A stretch of DNA of 64,000 nucleotides from Pseudomonas tumuqii (GTDB lineage Bacteria > Pseudomonadota > Gammaproteobacteria > Pseudomonadales > Pseudomonadaceae), in NCBI RefSeq assembly GCF_013184545.1, contig NZ_JAAOJA010000008.1, positions 1 to 64,000 on the forward strand. The letters are read 5' to 3'. The notes under the pieces were generated by a model that did no database searches, was not told where the DNA came from, and saw nothing but the letters and a program-made list of their open reading frames with translations. Positions 18,169-27,712 of this stretch are shown piece by piece. A program made the translations under genes and the position numbers. The stretch's first letter is position 1. Each line of letters opens with the position of its first letter.

Positions 18169-21165
18169 ATGAAAGACAAGAATGCTCTGCAAGAGTGCGT
18201 CGCCACGTCGGCGAACTCGGGGGCGGCGTTGCGCCAGATGGCCGAAGAAATCGTTGGCGATGATGCGCCGGACTCGCGCGAGAATCTGCCACTCCTGACG
18301 CCAGAGGCGATGCATCAGGCCTTGCACGAGTTGCGTGTGCAGCAGATCGAACTGGAGATGCAGAACGAGGAGCTGCGCCAGGCGCAGGCCAGGATCGAAG
18401 TGGCGAAAGAGCGTTATTTCGATCTCTATGACCTGGCCCCGATTGGCTACCTGACGCTCAGCGTGCAGGGCTCGATCCTCCAGGCCAACCTGACGTCTAC
18501 CCATCTGCTGGAAGTGGTTCGCGCCGAGTTGATCAAGCAGCCGATCACACGCTTCATCTATCGCGATGACCAGGATATTTTTTACCAGCTGCGTAAACGG
18601 CTGATTACCACAGGTGAGCCACAGACGTGCGAACTGCGCATGGTCAAAAGTGGCGGGGCGCTGCTCTGGGCGCACCTGGACGCAACCAAGGCACCGGACG
18701 AGCGCGGCGCACCGGCCTTGCGTATCGTGCTGAGCGATTTCAGCGCACGCAAGCGCGCTGAAGATGCACTGCAGGAGAGCTACCAGGCCCTGCAGAGCAT
18801 CCTGGACGCTACCCTCGACGGCTTTTGGCGCGTTGATGTGCACGGCAACATTCTCGATGTGAATCCGACCTACTGCGAGCAGTCGGGTTATAGCCGTGAA
18901 GAACTGCTGAGGATGAACGTCCTCGACCTGGAAGTGGCGGAGTGCGTCGCCGCCACTGCGAGACAGACCCTCACCCTGATCGAAACCGGTCATGGACAGT
19001 TCGAGTCTGTCCATCGCCGCAAGGACGGATCCCTTTGGCAGGTAGAAGTCAGCAGTACTTATCGCGACGCTGCCGGGGGCCAGGTTTTCGTGTTCCTGCG
19101 TGATATTTCCAAGCGCAAACAAGCCGAAGAAAAACTCCAGCTCGCCGCCAACGTGTTCTCACATTCTCGCGAAGGCATCATGATCACCGCGGCCGATGGC
19201 CGCATAATCAACGTCAATAGCGCTTTTACCCGAATTACCGGCTACAGCCGCGACGAAGTCATCGGGCAGACCCCGCAAATGCTCAGTTCGGGCCGCCACA
19301 CCAACGAGTTTTACGAATCCATGTGGCAGAGCCTGAATCTGAAAGGCCACTGGTACGGTGAAATCTGGAACAGGCGCAAAAACGGCGAAATTTATGCCGA
19401 GATGCAAACCATCAGTACCGTGCGCGATTCTAACGGGGACGTCATCCAGTACGTTGCGCTGTTCTCGGACATCACCGAAATCAAAGCGCAACAGAGCAAA
19501 CTCGAACACATCGCGCACTACGATGCCCTGACCTCGCTACCCAACCGCGTACTTCTGGGCGACCGCCTGCGGCATGCCATCGCTCAGGCGCAACGACGCG
19601 GACAACTGCTGGAAGTCGTCTACCTGGACCTGGACGGTTTCAAGGCGATCAACGACAAGTACGGGCATGAGGCCGGCGACAAACTGCTGATTGCCCTGTC
19701 TGGCAGCATGAAGCAGGCGCTGCGTGAGTGCGACACCCTCGCCCGTATTGGTGGCGATGAGTTCGTTGCCGTGCTGGTCGACCTGCCGGATGTAGCCACC
19801 AGCATGCCAATGCTCACCCGGCTGCTCGCCGCGGCGGCGCAGGTAGTGCATGTGGGCGACCTGGCGCTGCAAGTGTCGGCCAGCATGGGGGTGACCTTCT
19901 GTCCGCAGCAGGATGAGGTGGACGCGGATCAACTGATGCGTCAGGCCGACCAGGCCATGTATCAGGCCAAATTGGCCGGCAAGAACCGCCTGCACTTCTT
20001 CGATATCGAGCAGGATCGCAGCGTGCGCGGCCATCACGAAAGCCTGGAACATATCCGTGTCGCACTGGCAGAGCGCGAGTTCGTCCTCTACTACCAACCC
20101 AAGGTGAATATGCGTAGCGGCGAGGTCATCGGTGTCGAAGCCCTGATCCGCTGGCTACACCCACAGCGTGGGCTTCTGGCTCCGGCGATATTTCTACCGG
20201 TGATCGAGGACCATCTGCGGGCGATCGAAATGGGTGAATGGGCAATAAATCAGGCCCTGACCCAGATGGAAGAGTGGCTCAAGGTCGGGCTGGACATCGA
20301 AGTCAGTGTCAACATCGGCGCTCGTCAGTTGCAACAGAAGAATTTCGTTGAGCGCCTGCGCGTCATTCTCAAGGCCCATCCGCAAGTCAAACCCTCACGT
20401 TTGCAGCTGGAGATTCTGGAAACCAGCGCATTAGAAGACGTTACGCATGTGTTCCAGGTAATCGAGGCCTGTCGGGAAATGGGGGTGATGTTCGCACTGG
20501 ATGATTTCGGTACGGGTTATTCCTCGCTTACCTACCTGAAACATCTGCCGGTGGCCTTGCTCAAAATCGACCAGAGCTTCGTCCTCGGCATGCTCGATGA
20601 CCCGGATGACCTGTCCATTCTCAAGGGGGTGGTTGGCCTGGCCAGCGCATTTCGCCTTGAGGTCATTGCCGAAGGCGTCGAAAGCCTGGAGCACGGCGCG
20701 CTATTACTGCAATTGGGTTGCGAGCAGGCGCAGGGGTTTGGTATCGCCGCGCCAATGGCGGCACACGAACTGCCCAACTGGGTGGCGACTTGGTGGCAGA
20801 GTTCGGATTGGTGCAACTTGCCCTCGGCAAGCAAGGAAGACCTGGTGCGCCTGATGGCCAGCGTCGAACTGCGTGCCTGGATCAAGGCCATGGACAACTA
20901 CCTCAAGGGCGAGTGTGCAACCCTGCCGGCTCTGGAGCGGCAGCAGAGCTACTTCGCGCAATGGCTGAAAAGTGCCAGCCTGGATCAACGCGCCACCTGT
21001 TCGTCCTTTGCTGCCGTCAACGAGTTGCACGCTCAGATCCATGCGCTGGCGAGTGAACTCTGTGACCTGCATGTCAAGGGTCACGACGTGCAGGTAGAAA
21101 CCAGGCTAGGCGAACTTCATGACCTGCAGGACGCCATGCTCGATCAGTTGAAAGCACTGCCTTAG
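18169..21165 (+). CDS. PAS-GGDEF-EAL cyclic-di-GMP protein with CZB-like tail
   Basis: 998 residues. A coiled-coil start (ELRVQQIELEMQNEELRQAQ) resembles the coil of the upstream gene. Three PAS domains follow (about 75-200, 205-320, 325-445), then a GGDEF domain with intact GGDEF at 528-532 and an EAL domain with EALIRW at 657. Both catalytic signatures are intact, so it may make and degrade cyclic-di-GMP. The last 120 residues contain FAQWL and ELHAQIHALASEL, reminiscent of the zinc-sensing CZB domain, but the usual first His and the Cys of the CxFGKW motif are not apparent. It starts nine bases after the CheB-CheR-PAS gene, so the two are probably co-transcribed. Confidence 0.92.
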   Translation: MKDKNALQECVATSANSGAALRQMAEEIVGDDAPDSRENLPLLTPEAMHQALHELRVQQIELEMQNEELRQAQARIEVAKERYFDLYDLAPIGYLTLSVQGSILQANLTSTHLLEVVRAELIKQPITRFIYRDDQDIFYQLRKRLITTGEPQTCELRMVKSGGALLWAHLDATKAPDERGAPALRIVLSDFSARKRAEDALQESYQALQSILDATLDGFWRVDVHGNILDVNPTYCEQSGYSREELLRMNVLDLEVAECVAATARQTLTLIETGHGQFESVHRRKDGSLWQVEVSSTYRDAAGGQVFVFLRDISKRKQAEEKLQLAANVFSHSREGIMITAADGRIINVNSAFTRITGYSRDEVIGQTPQMLSSGRHTNEFYESMWQSLNLKGHWYGEIWNRRKNGEIYAEMQTISTVRDSNGDVIQYVALFSDITEIKAQQSKLEHIAHYDALTSLPNRVLLGDRLRHAIAQAQRRGQLLEVVYLDLDGFKAINDKYGHEAGDKLLIALSGSMKQALRECDTLARIGGDEFVAVLVDLPDVATSMPMLTRLLAAAAQVVHVGDLALQVSASMGVTFCPQQDEVDADQLMRQADQAMYQAKLAGKNRLHFFDIEQDRSVRGHHESLEHIRVALAEREFVLYYQPKVNMRSGEVIGVEALIRWLHPQRGLLAPAIFLPVIEDHLRAIEMGEWAINQALTQMEEWLKVGLDIEVSVNIGARQLQQKNFVERLRVILKAHPQVKPSRLQLEILETSALEDVTHVFQVIEACREMGVMFALDDFGTGYSSLTYLKHLPVALLKIDQSFVLGMLDDPDDLSILKGVVGLASAFRLEVIAEGVESLEHGALLLQLGCEQAQGFGIAAPMAAHELPNWVATWWQSSDWCNLPSASKEDLVRLMASVELRAWIKAMDNYLKGECATLPALERQQSYFAQWLKSASLDQRATCSSFAAVNELHAQIHALASELCDLHVKGHDVQVETRLGELHDLQDAMLDQLKALP

Positions 21166-21349
21166 GAGTCCAGATTGGGCTTCGTCGTTGCCTATCAGTC
21201 TGCATTTCTGCACCAATTGCAATATTTATGATCTAAAGCTGCTCGCCGAGCCGGGCTTGCGCTAGCGCAGCATGGGCCGGCCCTCTGACATTGTATGGCC
21301 AGTGCAGCCTGATAGACTGCCTGGCCATTTGCCAACTTCAAGGAGTCCC

Positions 21350-22189
21350 ATGATCAAGAAATGCTTGTTCCCTGCCGCCGGTTACGGCACCCGCTTTCTA
21401 CCTGCAACCAAGGCCATGCCCAAGGAAATGTTGCCGATAGTGAACAAGCCACTGATCCAGTATGGCGTCGAAGAGGCGCTTGAAGCTGGGCTGACGGAGA
21501 TTGCCATGGTCACCGGCCGTGGCAAGCGCTCGCTGGAGGATCACTTCGACATCAGCTACGAGCTGGAGCACCAGATCCGCGATACCGACAAGGAAAAATA
21601 CCTGGTCGGCATCCGCCGCCTGATCGATGAGTGCAGCTTTGCCTACACCCGTCAGGTCGAAATGAAAGGCCTTGGCCACGCGATTCTCTGTGCTCGTCCA
21701 CTGATCGGCGACGAAGCCTTCGCCGTGGTACTGGCCGATGACCTGTGTCTGAACCTGGAAGGCGACGGCGTATTGACCCAGATGGTCAAGCTGTACAACC
21801 AGTTCCGCTGCTCGATCGTCGCCATTCAGGAAGTGCCGCCGGAGGAGACCCACAAGTATGGGGTGATCGCCGGCGAGATGATCCGTGATGACATCTACCG
21901 GGTGCATAGCATGGTCGAGAAGCCCAAGCCGGAAGATGCGCCGTCCAACCTGGCGATCATCGGTCGTTACATCCTCACCCCGGATATTTTCGACATCATC
22001 GAAAATACCCCGCCGGGCAAGGGTGGCGAAATCCAGATCACCGATGCGCTGATGAAACAGGCACAGGACGGCTGTGTACTGGCCTACAAGTTCAAGGGCC
22101 AACGCTTCGACTGTGGCGGCGCAGAGGGCTATATCGACGCCACCAACTTCTGCTTCGAGCACCTCTACAAGCCGGGCAAGGCTTTCTGA
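21350..22189 (+). CDS. galU: UTP-glucose-1-phosphate uridylyltransferase
   Basis: GalU makes UDP-glucose for lipopolysaccharide, exopolysaccharide and trehalose pathways in the cytoplasm. The 279-residue protein has the nucleotidyltransferase signature AAGYGTRFLPATKAMPKEML (about 9-28), the family segments VLADDLCLN and FDCGGAEGYIDATN, and ends near the usual length. The start ATG 21350 is preceded by AAGGAG at the proper distance. It stands alone, followed by a strong hairpin. Confidence 0.97.
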   Translation: MIKKCLFPAAGYGTRFLPATKAMPKEMLPIVNKPLIQYGVEEALEAGLTEIAMVTGRGKRSLEDHFDISYELEHQIRDTDKEKYLVGIRRLIDECSFAYTRQVEMKGLGHAILCARPLIGDEAFAVVLADDLCLNLEGDGVLTQMVKLYNQFRCSIVAIQEVPPEETHKYGVIAGEMIRDDIYRVHSMVEKPKPEDAPSNLAIIGRYILTPDIFDIIENTPPGKGGEIQITDALMKQAQDGCVLAYKFKGQRFDCGGAEGYIDATNFCFEHLYKPGKAF

Positions 22190-22204
22190 ACCGAGTCGGG
22201 TTTG

Positions 22205-22236
22205 AGCACAAAGCCACCTGCGGGTGGCTTTGTGCT
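22205..22236. terminator. Terminator between galU and the VOC gene
   Basis: AGCACAAAGCCACC at 22205-22218 and GGTGGCTTTGTGCT at 22223-22236 form a perfect 14-base stem with loop TGCG. It lies between the converging galU and VOC genes and probably serves both. Confidence 0.85.
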
Positions 22237-22244
22237 GTGAATGG

Positions 22245-22667
22245 TCAGGGAATCGGCAGCGCCTCCGAGCCCGGACCCAGAGGTTGGCCGTAGCTGAACT
22301 CGACGTAGTTGCCCGCAGGGTCACGTAGCCCGCAGTAATAGCCGACAGGGTAGGGCTCATCACGTGGCGCCCAGATCAGGCAGCCAGCCGCTTGCGCCTT
22401 GGCGGCGACCCGGTCGACCTGCTCGCGGCTGTCCACGGCAAAACCGAAATGGCTGTAATCGTCGGCGGCCAGCTGCCGATCCTGACCACCCGGCATGATC
22501 ACGAATATAAATGTGTGTTCCTTGCCGGGCTCGGCCATCCAGACGATGCGCGAACCTTTGCCCGCACGCTGGTGGATCACGCGCATGCCGCAGAACTCCG
22601 AATAGAACGCCACACAGGCATCCAGATCCGGCACATGCAAAGCCAGATGGGTGAGGGTAGGGCGCAT
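22245..22667 (-). CDS. VOC-fold (glyoxalase/dioxygenase-like) protein
   Basis: 140 residues with the vicinal-oxygen-chelate pattern: TLTHLALHVPDLDACVAFYS at the N-terminus (metal-ligand His8), SHFGFAVDS in the middle and GLRDPAGNYVEFSY near the end with the final Glu ligand. This layout is seen in lactoylglutathione lyase-like proteins, but the substrate cannot be assigned. It has GAGGAG upstream of ATG 22667 and runs away from gor, so the two genes share a short divergent promoter region. Confidence 0.88.
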   Translation of the reverse strand: MRPTLTHLALHVPDLDACVAFYSEFCGMRVIHQRAGKGSRIVWMAEPGKEHTFIFVIMPGGQDRQLAADDYSHFGFAVDSREQVDRVAAKAQAAGCLIWAPRDEPYPVGYYCGLRDPAGNYVEFSYGQPLGPGSEALPIP

Positions 22668-22761
22668 GGCGTTTCTCCTCTTGGTGACTCGGCAAGTTTA
22701 GGCCCAGCTCAGAATTCACGCGCGATTGGGTTATGCTGGCGGCCTGCTAAGGAGGCTGACC

Positions 22762-24123
22762 ATGACCTATGATTTCGACCTGTTTGTGATCGGCGCCGGT
22801 TCCGGTGGGGTACGTGCTGCGCGCTTTGCCGCCGGTTATGGTGCCCGCGTGGCCGTAGCCGAGAGCCGTTATCTGGGCGGCACTTGCGTCAACGTCGGCT
22901 GTGTGCCGAAAAAGCTGCTGGTGTATGGCGCGCACTTTGCCGAAGACTTCGAGCAGGCCCGGGGTTTTGGTTGGTCGCTATCCGCTGCAGCGAAGTTCGA
23001 TTGGCCGACCCTGATCGCCAACAAGAACCGGGAGATCGAGCGTCTCAACGGCATCTACCGCAACCTGCTGGTGGGCAGTGGCGTAACCCTGCTCGAGGGC
23101 CATGCGCGCCTGCTCGACGAGCATAGCGTGGAGTTGGGCGGCCAGCGGTACAGCGCCAGGCACATCCTCATCGCTACCGGTGGCTGGCCGCAGATCCCGC
23201 AGATTCCGGGGCACGAACATGCCATTGGCTCGAATGAAGCCTTCTTCCTTGAACAGTTGCCCAAGCGCGTGCTGGTGGTCGGCGGTGGCTATATCGCCGT
23301 GGAGTTTGCCTCGATTTTTCACGGACTAGGTGCCCAGACCTCGCTGCTGTATCGCGGCGAACTGTTCCTGCGCGGCTTCGATGGCGCGGTGCGCAAGCAC
23401 CTGCAAGAAGAGCTGAGCAAGCGCGGCCTGGATCTGCAGTTCAACAGCGATATCGAACGCATCGATAAACAGCCCGACGGCAGCCTGCTCGCAACCCTCA
23501 AGGACGGCCGCAAGCTGTCCGCAGACTGTATCTTCTACGCCACCGGCCGGCGCCCGATGCTGGATAACCTGGGCCTGGAAAACACCGCGGTAGAGCTCGA
23601 TGAGCGTGGCTATATCAAGGTCGATGAGCACTACCAGACCTCCGTACCATCGATCCTGGCGCTGGGCGATGTGATCGGCCGGGTGCAACTGACCCCGGTG
23701 GCCTTGGCCGAAGGCATGGCGGTGGCGCGGCGACTGTTCAAGCCCGAGGAGTATCGCAAGGTCGACTACCAGACGATCCCTACTGCGGTCTTCAGCCTGC
23801 CGAATATCGGTACCGTCGGCCTCAGCGAAGAGCAGGCGAGGGCGGAGGGCTACCGAGTAGAGGTCTACGAAAGCCGTTTCCGGCCGATGAAGCTGACCCT
23901 CACCGAATGCCAGGAGCGCACCCTGATGAAACTGGTGGTGGATGCCGACAGCGACCGCGTATTGGGCTGCCATATGGTCGGCCCGGAAGCAGGAGAAATC
24001 GTCCAGGGGCTTGCCGTGGCCTTGAAGGCTGGCGCGACCAAGCAGATTTTCGACGAGACCATCGGCGTGCATCCGACGGCTGCCGAAGAGTTTGTTACCA
24101 TGCGCGCCCCCGTGACCACCTGA
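22762..24123 (+). CDS. gor: Glutathione-disulfide reductase
   Basis: Gor reduces oxidised glutathione with NADPH and FAD in the cytoplasm. The 453 residues contain the FAD-binding [11 protein letters not shown] motif (11-21), the redox-active disulfide [13 protein letters not shown] with Cys42 and Cys47, the NADPH-binding [13 protein letters not shown] and the C-terminal [11 protein letters not shown] that supplies the partner active-site His. The start ATG 22762 follows AAGGAGG. A TRIC-type channel gene begins seven bases after the stop, so the two are likely co-transcribed. Confidence 0.96.
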   Translation: MTYDFDLFVIGAGSGGVRAARFAAGYGARVAVAESRYLGGTCVNVGCVPKKLLVYGAHFAEDFEQARGFGWSLSAAAKFDWPTLIANKNREIERLNGIYRNLLVGSGVTLLEGHARLLDEHSVELGGQRYSARHILIATGGWPQIPQIPGHEHAIGSNEAFFLEQLPKRVLVVGGGYIAVEFASIFHGLGAQTSLLYRGELFLRGFDGAVRKHLQEELSKRGLDLQFNSDIERIDKQPDGSLLATLKDGRKLSADCIFYATGRRPMLDNLGLENTAVELDERGYIKVDEHYQTSVPSILALGDVIGRVQLTPVALAEGMAVARRLFKPEEYRKVDYQTIPTAVFSLPNIGTVGLSEEQARAEGYRVEVYESRFRPMKLTLTECQERTLMKLVVDADSDRVLGCHMVGPEAGEIVQGLAVALKAGATKQIFDETIGVHPTAAEEFVTMRAPVTT

Positions 24124-24130
24124 AAACGCC

Positions 24131-24754
24131 ATGCCACAACTTTTCTACCTGGCTGACCTGTTCGGCGTAGCCGTATTCGCCATCACCGGCGCCTTGATGG
24201 CTGGGCGCAAATCCATGGACCTGTTCGGCGTGCTGGTGATTGCCGTCATCACCGCGCTGGGCGGCGGAACCTTGCGCGATGTGATTCTCGACAATCATCC
24301 AGTCAGCTGGATACGTGACGACACCTATATCGTCATCGCATCCCTGGCGGCGGTGGGCACCGTGGTGTGGGTTCGCTTCACCCAGCCGATCCATGAGAAG
24401 GGGTTGCTGATCGCCGATGCCTTCGGCTTGGCCGTATTCACCGTGATCGGCACCGAAGTGGCCTTGCAGCACAATGTGCCGCTGAGTACCGCGGTGATCA
24501 TGGGCGTCATGACCGGCGTCGCTGGCGGCGTCATGCGCGATGTGATCTGTAATGAAATCCCGCTGATCTTCCAGAAGGAAATCTACGCCACCGCCTGCAT
24601 TGCCGGCGCCCTGGTGTTTATCGGACTGCGCGCGCTCGACACGCCGCACTGGTTCGATACCGGTGTCGCCATGCTGACCGTGCTGCTTATCCGCCTGGCC
24701 GCCATCCGCTGGCATTTCTCGCTACCACGTTTCCATTTGCTGGATCGGGACTGA
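24131..24754 (+). CDS. TRIC/UPF0126-type cation channel family membrane protein
   Basis: 207 residues with about seven transmembrane segments and the duplicated glycine-rich pattern of the UPF0126/TRIC family: FAITGALMAGRKSMDLFGV with ALGGGTLRDVIL in the first half, and FTVIGTEVAL with VAGGVMRDVICNEIP in the second. Prokaryotic TRIC proteins form trimeric cation channels in the inner membrane. The start lies seven bases after gor. The ion and physiological role here are unknown. Confidence 0.9.
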   Translation: MPQLFYLADLFGVAVFAITGALMAGRKSMDLFGVLVIAVITALGGGTLRDVILDNHPVSWIRDDTYIVIASLAAVGTVVWVRFTQPIHEKGLLIADAFGLAVFTVIGTEVALQHNVPLSTAVIMGVMTGVAGGVMRDVICNEIPLIFQKEIYATACIAGALVFIGLRALDTPHWFDTGVAMLTVLLIRLAAIRWHFSLPRFHLLDRD

Positions 24755-24842
24755 GCATGATCGAACGTCTGGATCTGCGGGGCTGACCTTGCCGAAAGCT
24801 GCCGTTCGCTATGGGCAGTTTTCGGCCCGAATAAGACAGCCA

Positions 24843-25587
24843 TCAGAGTTTACAACGCTTGGGAGCATGGTGAATAAGAGCTGTTGCGGGCTGACGGCCA
24901 GGGTAGCCAATATCGATGTCCTTCATGCTGAACACTTGATACTGGGTATCCAATGCCGGGTCATGCTGGTCGCTGAAACTTTGTCGTAGCAGAGCTTCAC
25001 CGAACGACTGGGTGAAGGCGTTGGTGGATGAAAATTCACAAAGGGTCAGAGTTTCTTCTGCTCGGATCATGCCGACGTAGTACAGGCGGCGTTCATCCTC
25101 TAACTGTTGCTGTTTTGGGTTCCAGCCTCCATCCAGTAAACACTGCTCTAAATCTTTGAGACGCTGCAACGCTGCCAATATGGCTTGTGCCTGGATGTTG
25201 CCTGTTGCCTGTTGCGCTGTCGGCTGCGGGTAGTCGAATACATAAAACGCGGCCCTGCCGCAGGTGATCAAGAGTCTGCCAGCGACCGCCCAGGGGCAGC
25301 TCCTGGCGAGTGTTGTTGATCTGGATTGGATGCTTGGCTTTGAGTCGATCACGGTTTTTTTCGATCAGCAGGTTGGCAGTCGCAATGATCATTTTGCTGG
25401 AGCGAAAGTTCTCCACCAGATAGCTGATGTCGGCTTTGTACTCTTGCTGGTAGCGCTCGATATGCTGATTGCTGCCGCCGCGCCATTGGTAAATATTTTG
25501 ATCGTCGTCGCCGACGGCCAAAATGCACAGATCGTCGTCGTTTTCACTGTGGCGTTTGGCCAGGGCGCTTACCAGATTGTATTGGCG
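24843..25587 (-). pseudogene. Superfamily I (UvrD-like) helicase remnant, frameshifted and deleted
   Basis: Two minus-strand frames hold successive pieces of one helicase. The upstream piece (to about 25260) has the helicase motif III region LAVGDDDQNIYQWRGGSN and the following YLVENFRSS. The second frame has DERRLYYVGMIRAEETLTL, like the motif VI region with Ile for the usual Thr in VGMTRA. The frames switch near 25230-25300, and the roughly hundred or more residues that normally separate these regions are missing. No ATP-binding Walker A part is present. It resembles the C-terminal helicase region of long RecQ/UvrD-type proteins. It is interrupted at about 25587 by an integrase remnant. Confidence 0.75.
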
Positions 25588-25796
25588 TTCCTTGGGTAGG
25601 AGCCATTGGCCTTGATCCGGCCATGTACGGCACCAAAACGATGCGCCACACGAAAGCATGCCTGTTCTATCGCAGGACGAAGAACCTCAGAGCAGTACAA
25701 CTCCTGCTCGGCCATACGAAGTTTGAAAGCACTGTCCGACATCTAGGAATTGAGGTCGCTGACGCCTTGGAAATGGCGGAACAGACTGAGGTCTAA
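25587..25796 (+). pseudogene. Tyrosine recombinase (integrase) C-terminal remnant
   Basis: The frame ending at TAA 25794-25796 reads GLDPAMYGTKTMRHTK, then LRAVQLLLGHTKFESTVRHL, matching the C-terminal catalytic region of phage-type integrases (Arg box TMRxTKA and LLGH box). The catalytic Tyr expected in TVRYLG is His here, and the N-terminal domains are missing, so it is inactive. Readable homology begins at about 25587 where the helicase remnant stops, so this is a fossil junction of a mobile element. Confidence 0.8.
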
Positions 25797-25802
25797 CCAT
25801 GC

Positions 25803-25830
25803 ATAGCGACGGCCGAAAACGGACCGTCGC
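25803..25830. terminator. Hairpin downstream of the integrase remnant
   Basis: TAGCGACGGCC and GGACCGTCGCTA pair imperfectly around GAAAAC just after the integrase stop. It may end transcription from either side; the plus-strand side lacks a T run and is followed by an A-rich stretch. Confidence 0.5.
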
Positions 25831-25881
25831 TATCCGGCAAAAAAAACGGCCGCCTGATTCGTCGATGAAACCAGAGCCGAT

Positions 25882-26331
25882 TCAGGAACTGCACTGGCGT
25901 GCCTGCATCGCCTGGGCAAAGGCCTCTGGTGTCGGGCTTTCTGGCCAGCTTGGGCAACCCTCGTCCAGCTGCAGCCAGGGTTGCTTACGCTTCACCCAAA
26001 TGTGTGCAATTGGCTCGATTTCAGCACTGTTATGCAGGGTACCGGCACGTAATACCAGCATGCCGGGAGCCGCGCTGGTGGTGTTGTAGATACGCGTATG
26101 GCAATGGGCGCAGAGCCGATGATGGCTGGCCTGGTGCGTACCTTCGTAGCGGTAGTCGCTTAACTCGCCAGTGATCTGCAGAGCGTCCTCGGGCAATAGC
26201 GCGTGCAGGCCAAACGCACTGCCGCTGGTTGTCTGGCAATTCAGGCAATGGCAGGCATAGCTCGGTGGCAGGTTATCCGTAGCAACAACGTAGCTCACCG
26301 CGCCACAATGGCATCCACCCGTAATCTTCAT
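25882..26331 (-). CDS. GFA/CENP-V family zinc-binding protein
   Basis: 149 residues with the glutathione-dependent formaldehyde-activating (GFA) family fold: GGCHCGAVSY at the N-terminus (Cys7 and Cys9), CHCLNCQTTSGSAFG, and LCAHCHTRIY. These cysteine pairs bind one structural and one catalytic zinc in studied relatives. Many members have no proven enzyme activity, so a formaldehyde-related role is only possible. It is a single gene in the accessory region, preceded by GGGG eight bases before ATG. Confidence 0.88.
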   Translation of the reverse strand: MKITGGCHCGAVSYVVATDNLPPSYACHCLNCQTTSGSAFGLHALLPEDALQITGELSDYRYEGTHQASHHRLCAHCHTRIYNTTSAAPGMLVLRAGTLHNSAEIEPIAHIWVKRKQPWLQLDEGCPSWPESPTPEAFAQAMQARQCSS

Positions 26332-26615
26332 GCAATCCCCTTTTCTATGCGTAAGCGTTTGTCAGCGGTCGCTCACTTACCATTTCCGGGAATAGGCCAC
26401 ATCCGGCGCGAAGCCGGCAGGTATGAGTGGGTACCCGCCCAATACCGCAATCGCGACTAATGCGGTAGGCCTGGGTCGCAACTAATCCAAGACGAAATAC
26501 AGTACAAATGGCTCCCCCGGTTACGGCGGGGCCATAGGCTATACAGCTCGGTACTTTGTTTGTTTTCATTCCCCACAGACAGGCTTGTCTTGATAGTGCT
26601 GACCGAGGAATGGTG

Positions 26616-27527
26616 ATGAATTACACGGATATCGATGGGTCGCTGCTACTGGCATTAAAAGCGCTGCTTGAAGAGCGCAACGTCACACGAGCTGCGGCCC
26701 AGTTAGGGATCAGCCAACCCGCCTTATCAGCGCGCCTAGTACGTCTGCGCGACATCCTGGAGGACCCGTTATTCGTCCCAGCTGCAAACGGCCGAGGTGT
26801 TGTGCCAACCCCTCGCGCAGAGGCTCTGGAGCAGGAGCTGCTGCATGTACTTGAGGGGCTCAAGCGACTGGTCAGCCAGCCTGAGCTGTTTGATCCAGCA
26901 ACCACGACACGCACCTTTGTCGTCGCCCTTTTCGAAACCCCCGCTGCGGTACTCATTCCCGAGCTCTGTGCGAATTTTGCACGTGAGGCTCCCAATGTGC
27001 GTTTGGCCTGTATTTATCCGCCACGCGACGTGTACGAGAAGCTTGAGCAAGGACAGATCGATCTATTGATCACTGTGCCGGATGGCCTGCCTGGAGACCT
27101 TATGCAGCGCCCGCTTTGGGAAGACGGATTTCGAACTGCGCAACGCAAGGGACACCCCCGCGGCACCGGGCCTTTCGATATTGAAAGCTTCTGCTCCCTC
27201 AACCACGTCCTTGTCTCTACACAAGGGGGGCGTTTCGCTGGCATGGTAGATGAGGCACTCCTTGAGCAAGGCTACTCACGCAATGTCATGTACTCGGTTC
27301 AAAACTATTCACACGTTCCTCTGGTTCTATCCACTACCGATGCGGTATGCACGCTGCCCTCTCGCTTCCTGAGCCAATACTCCGATCGACTGGACCTCTT
27401 CGAACCTCCTCTCGGGTTATCTGCACTGCGTCTGGTGTTGGCATGGCATGCACGTACCCATAAAGATGCCGGCCACCAATGGCTGCGCCGACAGCTCTAT
27501 CTAAGCGCCCAGCTGGAGCCGAGCTGA
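26616..27527 (+). CDS. LysR-family transcriptional regulator
   Basis: 303 residues: an N-terminal helix-turn-helix (ALLEERNVTRAAAQLGISQP, about 15-35) and a LysR substrate-binding domain related to the NodD/SyrM-like group (FVVALFETPAAVLIPELC; VQNYSHVPLVLSTTDAVCTLPSRF). I chose ATG 26616, seven bases after GAGG; ATG 26610 is possible. The next genes on the same strand are two exported alpha/beta hydrolases, beginning 186 bases after the stop, which it may control (inference). Confidence 0.88.
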   Translation: MNYTDIDGSLLLALKALLEERNVTRAAAQLGISQPALSARLVRLRDILEDPLFVPAANGRGVVPTPRAEALEQELLHVLEGLKRLVSQPELFDPATTTRTFVVALFETPAAVLIPELCANFAREAPNVRLACIYPPRDVYEKLEQGQIDLLITVPDGLPGDLMQRPLWEDGFRTAQRKGHPRGTGPFDIESFCSLNHVLVSTQGGRFAGMVDEALLEQGYSRNVMYSVQNYSHVPLVLSTTDAVCTLPSRFLSQYSDRLDLFEPPLGLSALRLVLAWHARTHKDAGHQWLRRQLYLSAQLEPS

Positions 27528-27667
27528 ACACGCCGTGTTAGATGGGCCGCCCAAGAGGATCAGCTGAGATTTAGCCGTTCTCGTAGCCATCGGCCTGGGC
27601 TATGGCAGCTATCAGGGGTACGGCAGTTCTCGGGCCCACTGTGCCTCCTTACTCTCCAAGACACGAT

Positions 27668-27681
27668 CACTACCGGTCGTG
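27668..27681. promoter_or_regulatory. Dyad upstream of the first exported hydrolase
   Basis: CACTACCGGTCGTG is a 14-base near-palindrome (one mismatched pair) 32 bases before the hydrolase start codon. Its position suits an operator, but which regulator binds is unknown. Confidence 0.35.
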
Positions 27682-27712
27682 ACAGGTCACCCGACTCTCT
27701 TGGAGATATACG

